From Chloroflexota bacterium (GTDB lineage: Bacteria > Chloroflexota > Anaerolineae > Anaerolineales > Villigracilaceae): a stretch of DNA of 6,488 bases. Both the position numbers and the translations under genes were made by a program. Below are positions 1 to 5,829 of the stretch, piece after piece (position 1 is the first letter of the stretch; every line of letters begins with the position of its first letter). The notes under the pieces are model-generated. The model was not told where the DNA came from. It did no database searches and saw nothing but the letters and a program-made list of their open reading frames with translations. Where the stretch lies: contig JAJYOH010000356.1 of assembly GCA_021796315.1 (NCBI GenBank), forward strand, positions 1 to 6,488, in the 5' to 3' direction.

Positions 1-164
1 GAATACTGTATTGACCTTTTCTGTCACCTGACAAGGCTTCAAGTTTATTGTTTGGCGGAATTGTTAATTCATGGAGGGCGACGACAGAATCAATCTGGTC
101 AAGTTTTCGGGCGGCAATTTTCCATTGGAGCCGGTGTTGGGCGGCTTTTAATATTTTCGATAGT
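1..164. other. No recognisable gene; promoter-like motif at left edge
   Basis: I see no convincing gene here. Positions 11-30 carry TTGACCTTTT followed by CTGTCACCTG, which closely resembles the promoter core at 4165-4185 upstream of the CGNR regulator. Positions 22-33 form a small palindrome, TGTCA-CC-TGACA. No good -10 box sits at the right distance from the TTGACC. The frame that later becomes the transposase is open from 48 (TTG), but its first ~39 codons do not resemble an IS110 N-terminus, and neither do the other two forward frames. The IS relic therefore seems to join unrelated DNA near position 165. Confidence 0.4.
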
Positions 165-1157
165 TATGGATTGCTGGAAAGTTCATTTCGTCCGCAAGCG
201 GATCTGGTGGTGCTGAGAACCTTGCTGCGGCATCGCAGTCAATTGGTAGATCATCGCTCTCCGCACATTCAGCATGTGCAGAAGGCCTTGTTGCAAATGA
301 ATGTCCAGCTTTCGCAAGCAGTGAGCGACACGATGGGAATGACAGGGCAGACGATCATTCGAGCCATTCTGGCAGGAGAGCGAGAGCCGGAGAGATTGGC
401 TGCCATGCGCGAGCCGGGTTGCAAGAAAAGCGAAGAGGGAATTGGGAGAGCCTTAACGGGAACATGGCGGGAAGAGCATCTCTTCATTCTCAAGCAATCG
501 ATGGAGCTATACGATCATTACACCCAGCAGATCCAAACATGTGATGAAGAGATTGAGCGCGTGTATGGAGTCACGCGGCCGGATTGGGAAACAGGGGAAG
601 TCAAGCCACTTTCCACGCGCAAGCGGAATTCACACAGCAAGAATGCGCCGCATCATTCGGATGAGCTACGCAAACACTTGAAGCGCATCAGTGGAGTAGA
701 CCTAAGCGTTGTAGATGGATTTGGAGTATCGCTTGCGCAGACAGTGATCATGGAAGTGGGAACGGATATGAACAAATTCTCAGATGAGAAACATTTTTGT
801 TCCTGGTTGGGACTGGCGCCAAAGCACGAGATCTCGGGTGGGAAAGTATTGAAGAACAAAACTTTGAAAACGAAGAATCGTGCAGGGCAAGCCTTCAGGA
901 TGGGGGCACAATCGGTGAAACAAGCGGAATGTGTGTTTGGCGTGTTGTATTGGCGCTTGCGAGCCAGGTTGGGACCGGCACAGGCGACGGTGGCCACGGC
1001 CCATGCGATCGCGCGCGTGGTGTATCGCATGTTGAAATATCAAGTGGAATATGAAACGATCAGTTTGAACGAATATCAGAAGCGGTATGAAGAGCAGCAG
1101 ATCAAATACATGAAGAAGAGGGCCGCCAAGTTCGGCCTGCAACTCGTCCCGACTTAA
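48..1157 (+). pseudogene. IS110-family transposase, N-terminally truncated
   Basis: Intact IS110 transposases recombine element ends with a target through a DEDD (RuvC-like) N-terminal domain and a C-terminal serine-containing domain (Transposase_20/IS116), guided in studied members by an element-encoded bridge RNA. Recognisable homology starts near residue 40 (position 165) at GLLESSFRP, the segment that normally follows the DEDD domain. It continues through LRTLLRHRSQLV (57-68), the QMNVQLSQAVSD linker (83-94), the C-terminal domain (about 212-295: ISGVDLSVVDGFG, WLGLAPKH, ISGGK) and a basic tail. The conserved serine region (SGG, 263-265) is present, but the ~110 residues that normally carry the catalytic acidic residues are absent. 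Residues 1-39 look like unrelated DNA read in frame, and the TTG start at 48 has no good ribosome site. The element is probably dead, though the C-terminal ORF has stayed open. Family assignment is firm; the left breakpoint is approximate, and I could not define the element's right end. Confidence 0.88.
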
Positions 1158-1168
1158 GCGCCGGGATG

Positions 1169-1201
1169 AAAAACAAAAGGTGTCCTCGACTTGAAGACGC
1201 C
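1169..1201 (-). terminator. Probable rho-independent terminator of the CPBP/MFS operon
   Basis: Read on the minus strand, GGCGTCTTC (1201-1193) pairs with GAGGACACC (1187-1179) around a five-base loop, with one C-A mismatch and one G-T wobble. TTTTGTTTTT (1178-1169) follows at once. Stem plus T-rich tail is the usual intrinsic terminator form, and it lies downstream of the minus-strand operon and 59 bases past the end of its read-through frame (1260). On the plus strand the same hairpin lies 21 bases after the transposase stop but has a poorer T-tail, so weak two-way action is possible. Confidence 0.6.
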
Positions 1202-1400
1202 TGGCTTTGGTTTAATCGCTTGCGGAAAATTGATTGAATTGTTTTGTTGAACGTAACATTCAGAGCCTGTTTGCATAAAAGAGTCGTCCAAGGATGATCT
1301 CAGGCAGACTCTTGACCATGTTGTTTCTGAGGACGCTGTGTTCGGCGGCACTTTTCTTCCAGTATACATCCAAGTATGACACGAAATAATCAGTAGTGAC
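1202..1400 (-). other. In-frame extension after the CPBP-like stop codon; otherwise empty
   Basis: No separate gene is recognised. On the minus strand the frame of the CPBP-like gene stays open for 46 codons beyond its TAG (1401-1403), ending at TGA 1260-1262. The extension includes DYFVSYLDVYWKK and SLPEIILGRLFYANRL, which read like ordinary coding sequence, but I cannot assign them to a family. This may be the lost C-terminus of the CPBP-like protein, the tail of another decayed gene, or chance. From 1202 to 1259 I see nothing. Confidence 0.35.
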
Positions 1401-2075
1401 CTATGCGATATTGAATATCATCCAAAAGAGAAAAGGCGCCAAAATGTTTTTCTTGTCCAATAAGTAGACAACTCCAACTGCTATGCCAAAAGGTAACGCC
1501 CATGTCAATGCGGTGAACCACCCTTTTCCAAAAACATGGCTAATACCCCAAAGTAAACCGAGTGCTATCCCGCCCCACGGGATTCTTGGTTTGCGAAGTC
1601 TGATTTCTCCAGCAGTTTGGAACGCATCTGCTATCCATATCATCACCAATCCTTCGAATATATAATAGGCATATTGCAGGAAGGTATTGACGATTCCAAA
1701 AGGAAAGCCGTAGAGCCGATTGAAGTAATTCCAACTATCGAGAAAGTTAGTCTTGAATTGGAAAGAGAGACTGAGAATAGAGAAGAGTATCAGGCTGATC
1801 ACGCTAATCACTACTGTTCGCTTGGTAAAAACAAATCGCCCATGAAAGAGGCCATGGCTCAATGCCCAACGCGTATAGAACAACAGCAGAATTCCTTTGA
1901 TGAGAATGTTGACGCCGAAAAATGCGGCTTCTGATTCTCCCGAGGAGAAGGGCGCTTGCCCGCCGCTCATGAACAAGAGCGCAAGCAGATCATCCCCGAT
2001 GGCAAAACCCACGACATATAGAGCAAGACCGCCTAGAAAGGTTCTTCTGAACGTGATTGTTTCGGCTGGTTCCAT
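1401..2075 (-). CDS. CPBP-like polytopic membrane protein B (degenerate motifs)
   Basis: A 224-residue integral membrane protein with about seven hydrophobic segments (roughly 12-35, 51-68, 87-104, 125-150, 167-182, 188-206, 211-222). The second half resembles CPBP intramembrane metalloproteases (Abi/CAAX protease family). WGISH (176-180) sits where the family has FxxxH, and WMIFN (218-222) where it has HxxxN, so the final His is Trp. The EExxxR motif is reduced to one Glu (E141). Proteolysis is therefore doubtful; a structural, immunity-like or chaperone-like role is possible. The ATG at 2075 is fixed by an upstream in-frame TAA and lack of another start. GGAG lies 13 bases upstream, separated by nine adenines. 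It is last in the minus-strand operon, 93 bases after the previous gene, and more AT-rich than the exporter. It ends at TAG directly after the family's terminal motif; the frame stays open for 46 more codons, so it may be truncated. Membrane nature is sure, family fairly so. Confidence 0.68.
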   Translation of the reverse strand: MEPAETITFRRTFLGGLALYVVGFAIGDDLLALLFMSGGQAPFSSGESEAAFFGVNILIKGILLLFYTRWALSHGLFHGRFVFTKRTVVISVISLILFSILSLSFQFKTNFLDSWNYFNRLYGFPFGIVNTFLQYAYYIFEGLVMIWIADAFQTAGEIRLRKPRIPWGGIALGLLWGISHVFGKGWFTALTWALPFGIAVGVVYLLDKKNILAPFLFWMIFNIA

Positions 2076-2084
2076 TTTTTTTTT
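2076..2084 (-). repeat. A9 homopolymer between ribosome site and start codon
   Basis: On the minus strand nine adenines immediately precede the ATG of CPBP-like protein B, making ten with the A of the start codon. The only Shine-Dalgarno candidate, GGAG at 2092-2089, lies upstream of the run. Such runs are prone to replication and transcription slippage, which here would change the spacing between ribosome site and start codon rather than the reading frame. Confidence 0.6.
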
Positions 2085-2168
2085 GCGTCTCCAATCGCTG
2101 TTGTATCCTAGCCAGAATTACGGTGCGCCGCTCAACGGACTGCGGTTTGGTGGCTTCTGATACTTCAA

Positions 2169-2804
2169 TCATGCACCCCAACCCAAGATGGCCATCATGA
2201 AGTAGAAACCGAAGTGGACTCCCAGACCTAATCCCAAATTGCCTGTACGCCATAGAGACAGACCGAAAAAGAATCCAATGACAAGCGCGACTATCACCAT
2301 GGGTAGTGAGGCAATAATCATATGAGCTAGGCCAAAGGATAGCAAAGCTAATACGAACGCGGCAGGCCGGGGCAGTTGTCGTGCCCCCAGGCTTTGAAGC
2401 AAGCCAAAAGTCGGTAATTGTTGCGCCAATATATCCATAAGTCCAGTAATAACTGCCCAAAATCGTGCTGAATAAGCGATAGGTTGCGGTGCTAACAAAG
2501 GGGTACCACGAACTATGACGATTGCCACCCAAAGTGTAGCAATCAGCCCAAAGGCAATTACAAAGTTGCGCCAAAAACCTTGTTTGCCCAAACCAATTTC
2601 CTGCCACGTTACTTTTCGCCAGCGCGCCCAAGCTAACACAACAGCAATTGTGATAATTGCCCGTACCAAGCGTACTGCATACCATTCTGGAGTGTTCTCA
2701 ACTGCTGTGTGCATAAGAGCGGTTTGGCTGGAAAGAATGCGAACGCCCCACCAAGCAACCAAGTGGATCGAAACTATCTCGTAAAATAGTCTGCGATTGG
2801 ACAT
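2169..2804 (-). CDS. CPBP-family-like membrane protein A (probably not a protease)
   Basis: A 211-residue polytopic membrane protein with hydrophobic segments near 8-24, 44-60, 80-98, 112-127, 148-163, 166-184 and 190-207. It aligns with the CPBP (Abi/CAAX protease) core, but key positions are altered: the EExxxRG motif reads QQLPTFG (128-134), losing both glutamates and the arginine; FGLAH (157-161) keeps FxxxH; the last motif HFGFY (197-201) keeps His but has Tyr for Asn. With the catalytic glutamates gone, metalloprotease activity is unlikely, and the fold may act as a partner or immunity protein in the membrane. The ATG at 2804 is preceded by a strong AAGGAGG (2822-2816), 11 bases away. 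It follows the MFS exporter gene by 59 bases on the same strand and precedes a second CPBP-like gene by 93 bases, so cotranscription is likely. The antisense-shifted frame across 1990-2685 is a shadow. Substrate and role are unknown. Confidence 0.75.
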   Translation of the reverse strand: MSNRRLFYEIVSIHLVAWWGVRILSSQTALMHTAVENTPEWYAVRLVRAIITIAVVLAWARWRKVTWQEIGLGKQGFWRNFVIAFGLIATLWVAIVIVRGTPLLAPQPIAYSARFWAVITGLMDILAQQLPTFGLLQSLGARQLPRPAAFVLALLSFGLAHMIIASLPMVIVALVIGFFFGLSLWRTGNLGLGLGVHFGFYFMMAILGWGA

Positions 2805-2863
2805 TCTCTAAACTACCTCCTTGTTGGGCAGATCTTCATCACTAAATCTGATTGCGGGTCTAT

Positions 2864-4141
2864 TCAGAACACCGTCTTAATTGGGGTGGTAATCGGCTCA
2901 GGAACAGGCGGCTCGTGCAGCCGTGGTACAGGTGAGAGCACGAGACAAGCAACGCTCAAGAGTGGGCCGGTCACGGCGACCAGTAGAGTCGCTTGCAACC
3001 CGATAGTCTCTCCCAGTATGCCGCCAAGCAAGAAACCCAGAGGTGCGACACCCCATGTCACAAATCGCAGACTCGCCGTCACACGCCCCTGAAACTTATC
3101 GGGCGTAATTGCCTGACGCAGACTCACCGTGTTGACGACATACACGACTACGGCGAATCCCCAGAGCGCTTCTGCGATGACGATGAGCGGCACGGCGACC
3201 CAGAACTGCCGACCCGAGAGCGGAATCGCCAATACGGCGAGGGTGACGAGAATCTGCGCCCCGATGATGACCCGCCCCAGGCCCTGCCATCTCACCAAAC
3301 GTTCTGCAACGAGCGAGCCGAGCAACCCGCCGATGCTTCCTACTGTATAGATGCTACCGAGGATCATTGGTGAAATCCCCAGTTCGCGCGTCATATAGAG
3401 CACGAACACAGCAAGATGCACATCGACGAAGAAATTCGTCGTCACGCTGGCGAGAGCAAAAGCGCGCAATATCGGGTTGGAAAATACCAGCCGCAGTCCC
3501 TCACGAATCTCGGCCAGAATGTTGCGCGAGTCGTCGGTTGGGGCGGGCTTGGGTTCTGGCGCGCCAATCCATGTCAGGGATAACGCCGATACGAGAAAGG
3601 ACAGAGCATCCAATGCAATGGCGAGAGGCGCGGTCACCAGTTGAACGAGACCGCCGGCAAGTCCAGGTCCGCTGATTTCGGCAATCGAGGCGCTCACCTG
3701 CAGCTTACTGTTCCCTTCCACCAGACGATCGCGCGGCACAAGTGTAGGCAGATAAGCGGCATGGGCTACATCAAAAAAGACGTTCAAGATGCCAACGAAA
3801 AATCCCACAACATAAAGGTGCTCCATCCGCAGAATGCCAGCCACAGCGGCGAGCGGGATGAGACCCAGAAGCACTGTGCGTCCGAGATCGGCCGCAACCA
3901 TGACCGGGCGTCGGCGCAGGCGGTCTACCCATGCGCCCGCGAGTAGCCCAACCAACAACCAAGGGATGTATTGCACAGTACCAAGAATCCCCATTTGCAG
4001 CGGAGTCGCGTTAAGCGTCATCGCAGCCGTGATCGGCATCGCCAGGAAAGTAATTTGAGAACCGATAAGGGAGACTGTCTCACCAATCCACAACTTGAGG
4101 AAATTGGGGTGGCGCCAAAGTCCGTTGAAATGCTTTTGCAC
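2864..4141 (-). CDS. MFS exporter (EntS/MFS_3 type), probable drug or metabolite efflux
   Basis: A 425-residue major facilitator with about twelve membrane segments, the usual length for the family, expected to act in the cytoplasmic membrane as a proton-coupled exporter. The N-terminus HPNFLKLWIGETVSLIGSQI (11-30) is typical of the MFS_3/EntS-like group. Motif A is intact in loop 2-3: GAWVDRLRRRP (69-79). The conserved VEGNSKLQVSASIAEISGPGLAG stretch (141-163) follows TM4, and the second half has FQGRVTASLRFVTWGVAPLG near TM10-11. The start is GTG at 4141, with GAGGAGG (4153-4147) five bases upstream on the minus strand, a strong ribosome site. It heads a minus-strand operon with two CPBP-like genes and is divergent from a CGNR regulator, the arrangement usual for a regulated resistance pump. 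The intergenic region holds a plausible promoter for it (TTTACA/TAGTAT). The substrate cannot be read from sequence; macrolides, siderophores and other amphiphiles are known for relatives. Family call is secure. Confidence 0.93.
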   Translation of the reverse strand: MQKHFNGLWRHPNFLKLWIGETVSLIGSQITFLAMPITAAMTLNATPLQMGILGTVQYIPWLLVGLLAGAWVDRLRRRPVMVAADLGRTVLLGLIPLAAVAGILRMEHLYVVGFFVGILNVFFDVAHAAYLPTLVPRDRLVEGNSKLQVSASIAEISGPGLAGGLVQLVTAPLAIALDALSFLVSALSLTWIGAPEPKPAPTDDSRNILAEIREGLRLVFSNPILRAFALASVTTNFFVDVHLAVFVLYMTRELGISPMILGSIYTVGSIGGLLGSLVAERLVRWQGLGRVIIGAQILVTLAVLAIPLSGRQFWVAVPLIVIAEALWGFAVVVYVVNTVSLRQAITPDKFQGRVTASLRFVTWGVAPLGFLLGGILGETIGLQATLLVAVTGPLLSVACLVLSPVPRLHEPPVPEPITTPIKTVF

Positions 4142-4164
4142 TACAGCCTCCTCACATGCCTGTG

Positions 4165-4192
4165 TTGACCTTTTTCTATAACCTGCTATAAT
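4165..4192 (+). promoter_or_regulatory. Sigma70-type promoter of the CGNR regulator gene
   Basis: TTGACC (4165-4170) and a perfect TATAAT (4187-4192) are separated by 16 bases, giving a strong housekeeping-type promoter pointing at the CGNR gene, with transcription expected from about 4199 and a leader of about 65 bases. A TAAC half-site (4179-4182) lies in the spacer, so a bound protein would compete with RNA polymerase. Confidence 0.75.
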
Positions 4193-4252
4193 TGATTTGA
4201 AAGTTATACTACCATATTAGATGTAACCTGTAAATATCATTTTGATGGTTAT
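4177..4252. promoter_or_regulatory. Array of four TAAC/GTTA half-sites (putative operator)
   Basis: TAAC occurs at 4179 and 4224 and its complement GTTA at 4203 and 4248. The order is TAAC-N20-GTTA-N17-TAAC-N20-GTTA, which is one dyad repeated exactly 45 bases on. The first half-site of each dyad extends to a nine-base direct repeat with one mismatch: TATAACCTG (4177-4185) and TGTAACCTG (4222-4230). The sites overlap the spacer of the regulator promoter and the -10 region and spacer of the exporter promoter. I infer an operator for the adjacent CGNR protein or another regulator; no binding is known. Confidence 0.5.
4206..4234 (-). promoter_or_regulatory. Candidate promoter of the MFS-CPBP operon
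   Basis: On the minus strand TTTACA (4234-4229) and TAGTAT (4211-4206) are 17 bases apart, and the next bases make TATAAC, so the -10 could also slide by a few bases. This would give a leader of about 55-60 bases before the GTG at 4141. It lies back to back with the regulator promoter, with operator-like half-sites in its -10 region and spacer. The -10 match is only moderate. Confidence 0.45.
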
Positions 4253-4264
4253 GAAGGGATCGCG

Positions 4265-4888
4265 ATGTTCAAGTCCGCAGTGATTGACTCTGACCCGGAA
4301 CCTGGCCGCTTGTGCTTGGAGTTCGTCAATACCCTATTGTGGCATGCCAGTGAGCATCCGGAGGAGACACTTCACTCGTATGCGGACCTGGTGACATGGG
4401 CGCAGGGAGTGAGACTCGTATCAAACCACGAGGCGCAGAAACTGCTCCGCGATGCGGCTGACCGACCTGCAGAAGCCAGCCGGGTGCTCAAGCGGGCCAC
4501 CGCCTTGCGGGAGACCATTTACCGCATCTTCGTATCGCTGATTCACGAGAAATCGCCAGCGGAAGCCGACCTAGCCGAACTGAATAAGACGCTCACAAGA
4601 ATGACCAGCGGCGCGCGCATCGTCAAGACGGCGAAGGGGTTTGCGTGGAATTGGGACGTAGACGAAGACGCGCTGGACTCGCTGATCTGGCCGATTGCGC
4701 TCTCGGCGGCGGAAGTGCTGATCTCTGAGGAGCGCGAGCGCGTAGGGCAGTGTGCCGACGACCGCGGCTGCGGCTGGCTATTCCTGGATAACAGCAAGAA
4801 CCGCAGCCGCCGCTGGTGTGATATCAACGATTGCGGCAACCGGGCCAAGCAACGCCGACATTATGAGCGAACGCGCAAACAAACGTAA
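4265..4888 (+). CDS. ABATE/CGNR zinc-finger transcriptional regulator
   Basis: A 207-residue soluble protein with the two-domain plan of the ABATE (putative stress-induced transcription regulator) and zf-CGNR families. The N-terminal signature is RLCLEFVNTL (15-24), followed by a helical region to about residue 155. The C-terminal zinc ribbon runs from about 160 to 203 with cysteines at 163, 169, 185 and 190, the last in the defining CGNR motif (190-193), and ends in a basic RAKQRRHYERTRKQ tail that suits DNA contact. The ATG at 4265 has GAAGGGA (4253-4259) at good spacing. It is transcribed divergently from an MFS exporter operon across a 123-base region with two promoters and a repeated dyad, so the simplest reading is a ligand- or stress-responsive regulator of that operon and of itself. 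Whether it represses or activates, and its signal, cannot be told. Direct functional evidence for this family is sparse, so the regulatory role rests on domain assignment and context. Confidence 0.92.
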   Translation: MFKSAVIDSDPEPGRLCLEFVNTLLWHASEHPEETLHSYADLVTWAQGVRLVSNHEAQKLLRDAADRPAEASRVLKRATALRETIYRIFVSLIHEKSPAEADLAELNKTLTRMTSGARIVKTAKGFAWNWDVDEDALDSLIWPIALSAAEVLISEERERVGQCADDRGCGWLFLDNSKNRSRRWCDINDCGNRAKQRRHYERTRKQT

Positions 4889-4949
4889 GCAAAGCGAATC
4901 GAGTATGAATAATATATGCGTTTCATTGCTGGCGGATAAATGATAAGCC

Positions 4950-5079
4950 GCCGAACGGCCCGCGTTAGCTGCAAGCGGGTGGAGGGTGAACAAGGTTCGA
5001 GAGCAGAAAAAACTCCAAGCCAGCCAAATGCCCAAAAAACGCGGCGAGTCCCACTTGTCAGCTGCACGCATTGTTAGGT
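4950..5079 (-). other. attC-like integron recombination site (59-base element type)
   Basis: Read on the minus strand the site starts with R'' ACCTAAC (5079-5073, a perfect RYYYAAC) and ends with R' GTTCGGC (4956-4950; GTT kept, differing from GTTRRRY at one base). Between them the inner boxes pair: AGCTG (5063-5059) with CAGCT (4971-4967), then CAAGTGGG (5057-5050) with CCCGCTTG (4979-4972), leaving a single extrahelical A at 5058. One bulged base in the left L'' box is the hallmark that sets integrase polarity in known attC sites, and it is in the expected arm. The left arm is also close to the classical aadA-type attC as I remember it (CCTAACAAT then CGT then AGCxGAC). The variable loop is about 70 bases. 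Total length, 130 bases, is within the known range. It implies a cassette read on the minus strand, lying to the right (5080 onward). No integrase gene is in the window. Confidence 0.72.
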
Positions 5080-5436
5080 GGAACGCATTAACGGTCTCCG
5101 CCTCCAGACGCCGCAAAAACTCTCGGAGCGAGGTCGAAACACGGCGAGCCAGTGTGCTCGACAAACGGCGCTTGCCCCTATTATGGCACGACCGCAGGCC
5201 AACGGACACAACCATTTTGTCACAAACCGACGCGACCTGCTTCACGATAATTCTACTTACGAGCAAACACCTGCTGACAAGCCAGGCAACTCCACCGAGA
5301 AAACACGAGCGATGTGCCGCCATGACTCGACGAACAAAAATACAGTGCAGACAAAAACATGGCAGGCGGCCTGGACGGCCGACAGCGTTGGCGGGACACG
5401 ATCTTCCACGACAGATAATTTGCGCGGCCAATTTAT
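5080..5436. other. No recognisable gene; possible cassette body or decayed sequence
   Basis: Long frames are open on both strands here, but none looks like a known protein, has a good ribosome site, or keeps a convincing domain. If the neighbouring attC-like site is real, this is the 3' part of a minus-strand cassette. One minus-strand frame from GTG near position 5220 would stop at the TAA inside R'' (5077-5075), a common position for cassette gene stops, but its ~48 residues are rich in Arg, Cys and Trp and are not recognised. It is best treated as noncoding or decayed. Confidence 0.4.
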
Positions 5437-5613
5437 AAAAAAACCGACGGGTTTTGAAAACTCGACCAGGATATCGATATCACTGATTCTCGTCTGATCG
5501 CCGCGTAAAACAGAACCGAATAAACCAATTTCCTTAACGAAATAATGGCTCTGAAGTTCGGGTTTCAACTTGTGAAGAGTTTTAAGCACCTTATCAGCTT
5601 GGATGGAAGACAT
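5257..5613 (-). pseudogene. MNT-type nucleotidyltransferase (antitoxin-like), C-terminally truncated
   Basis: Residues 1-59 are a clear minimal nucleotidyltransferase: a helical start, then FGSVLRGDQTRISDIDILVEF (32-52) with the GSxxxGD motif (G33, S34, D39) and the metal-binding D45 and D47, followed by SKPVGFF (53-59). In MntA-like proteins this domain AMPylates a HEPN toxin partner. In the family the next ~40 residues should contain a third acidic residue in a VDLV-type strand. Here the match stops at about position 5437, in an A/T-rich run, and the remaining 59 codons to 5257 read unrelated sequence. Neither other frame restores the family sequence. The gene is therefore probably broken and inactive, or a hybrid ORF. 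No HEPN toxin is seen nearby. The ATG at 5613 lies four bases after the stop of a small upstream ORF, and I see no strong ribosome site. The attC-like site downstream on the same strand suggests it may have been part of a cassette. Confidence 0.8.
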
Positions 5614-5617
5614 GGCA

Positions 5618-5725
5618 TTAGTATAGCAGAAAAGGCTGCTTGGCTGCCAGTAATTCTTTCAACCTCGGATGCTCGGTATACGCTCCGCGATAATTCTCAG
5701 GAATGAGCACAGCGATGGGACACAT
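5618..5725 (-). CDS. Small uncharacterised ORF just upstream of the nucleotidyltransferase
   Basis: A 35-residue frame from ATG 5725 to TAA 5618, open further upstream to a TTG at 5797 (59 residues) and to a TAA near 5833. The sequence contains IAVLIPENYRGAYTEHPRLK and LKELLAAKQ, which has the look of real coding sequence with a charged helix, but I do not recognise the family. It ends four bases before the ATG of the truncated nucleotidyltransferase, which suggests translational coupling or a shared origin. It could equally be the remnant of a larger decayed gene. The overlapping plus-strand frame (5669-5869) has no ribosome site and is less convincing. Confidence 0.28.
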   Translation of the reverse strand: MCPIAVLIPENYRGAYTEHPRLKELLAAKQPFLLY

Positions 5726-5785
5726 GAGCTCGTCCGTGGATTGTCTGTGGGCGGCGTACCGGTCATTGATCGGGAGCGGCGGCTG

Positions 5786-5808
5786 TTCAGCAGGCAAAGC
5801 CCGCTGAG
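5786..5808. repeat. Hairpin with ten-base arms and three-base loop
   Basis: TTCAGCAGGC (5786-5795) pairs with GCCCGCTGAG (5799-5808) around AAA, with one A-C mismatch and one T-G wobble. No T-tract follows on either strand, so it is not a standard intrinsic terminator. It lies 94 bases before the secreted-protein gene and ahead of that gene's likely promoter region. Its role is unknown. Confidence 0.4.
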
Positions 5809-5829
5809 TACCCGGGAGTTTACAAAGTT

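Noticed and set aside
1990..2685. 231-codon minus-strand frame overlapping CPBP-like protein A
   Set aside because: It is a frame-shifted shadow of the CPBP-like gene, rich in Cys, Trp and Ser, and the CPBP frame has the strong AAGGAGG and membrane pattern.
4931..4952. GGCGG/CCGCC inverted repeat after the CGNR gene as a terminator
   Set aside because: The stem is only five pairs with a 12-base loop and no T-tract, and its right arm is the edge of the attC-like site.
4950..5079. Reading the attC-like site in the plus orientation (GCCGAAC to GTTAGGT)
   Set aside because: R' would match the consensus better, but the bulged base would then fall in the right arm, and the left arm would lose its likeness to classical attC sites; the minus orientation is favoured.
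4778..5438. Long overlapping frames on both strands, up to 217 codons on the minus strand
   Set aside because: They run through the attC-like site and the CGNR gene, have no ribosome site or recognisable domain, and are explained by GC-rich, stop-poor sequence.
5786..5808. Hairpin as a rho-independent terminator
   Set aside because: No T-tract follows on either strand, so it is listed only as a structural repeat.
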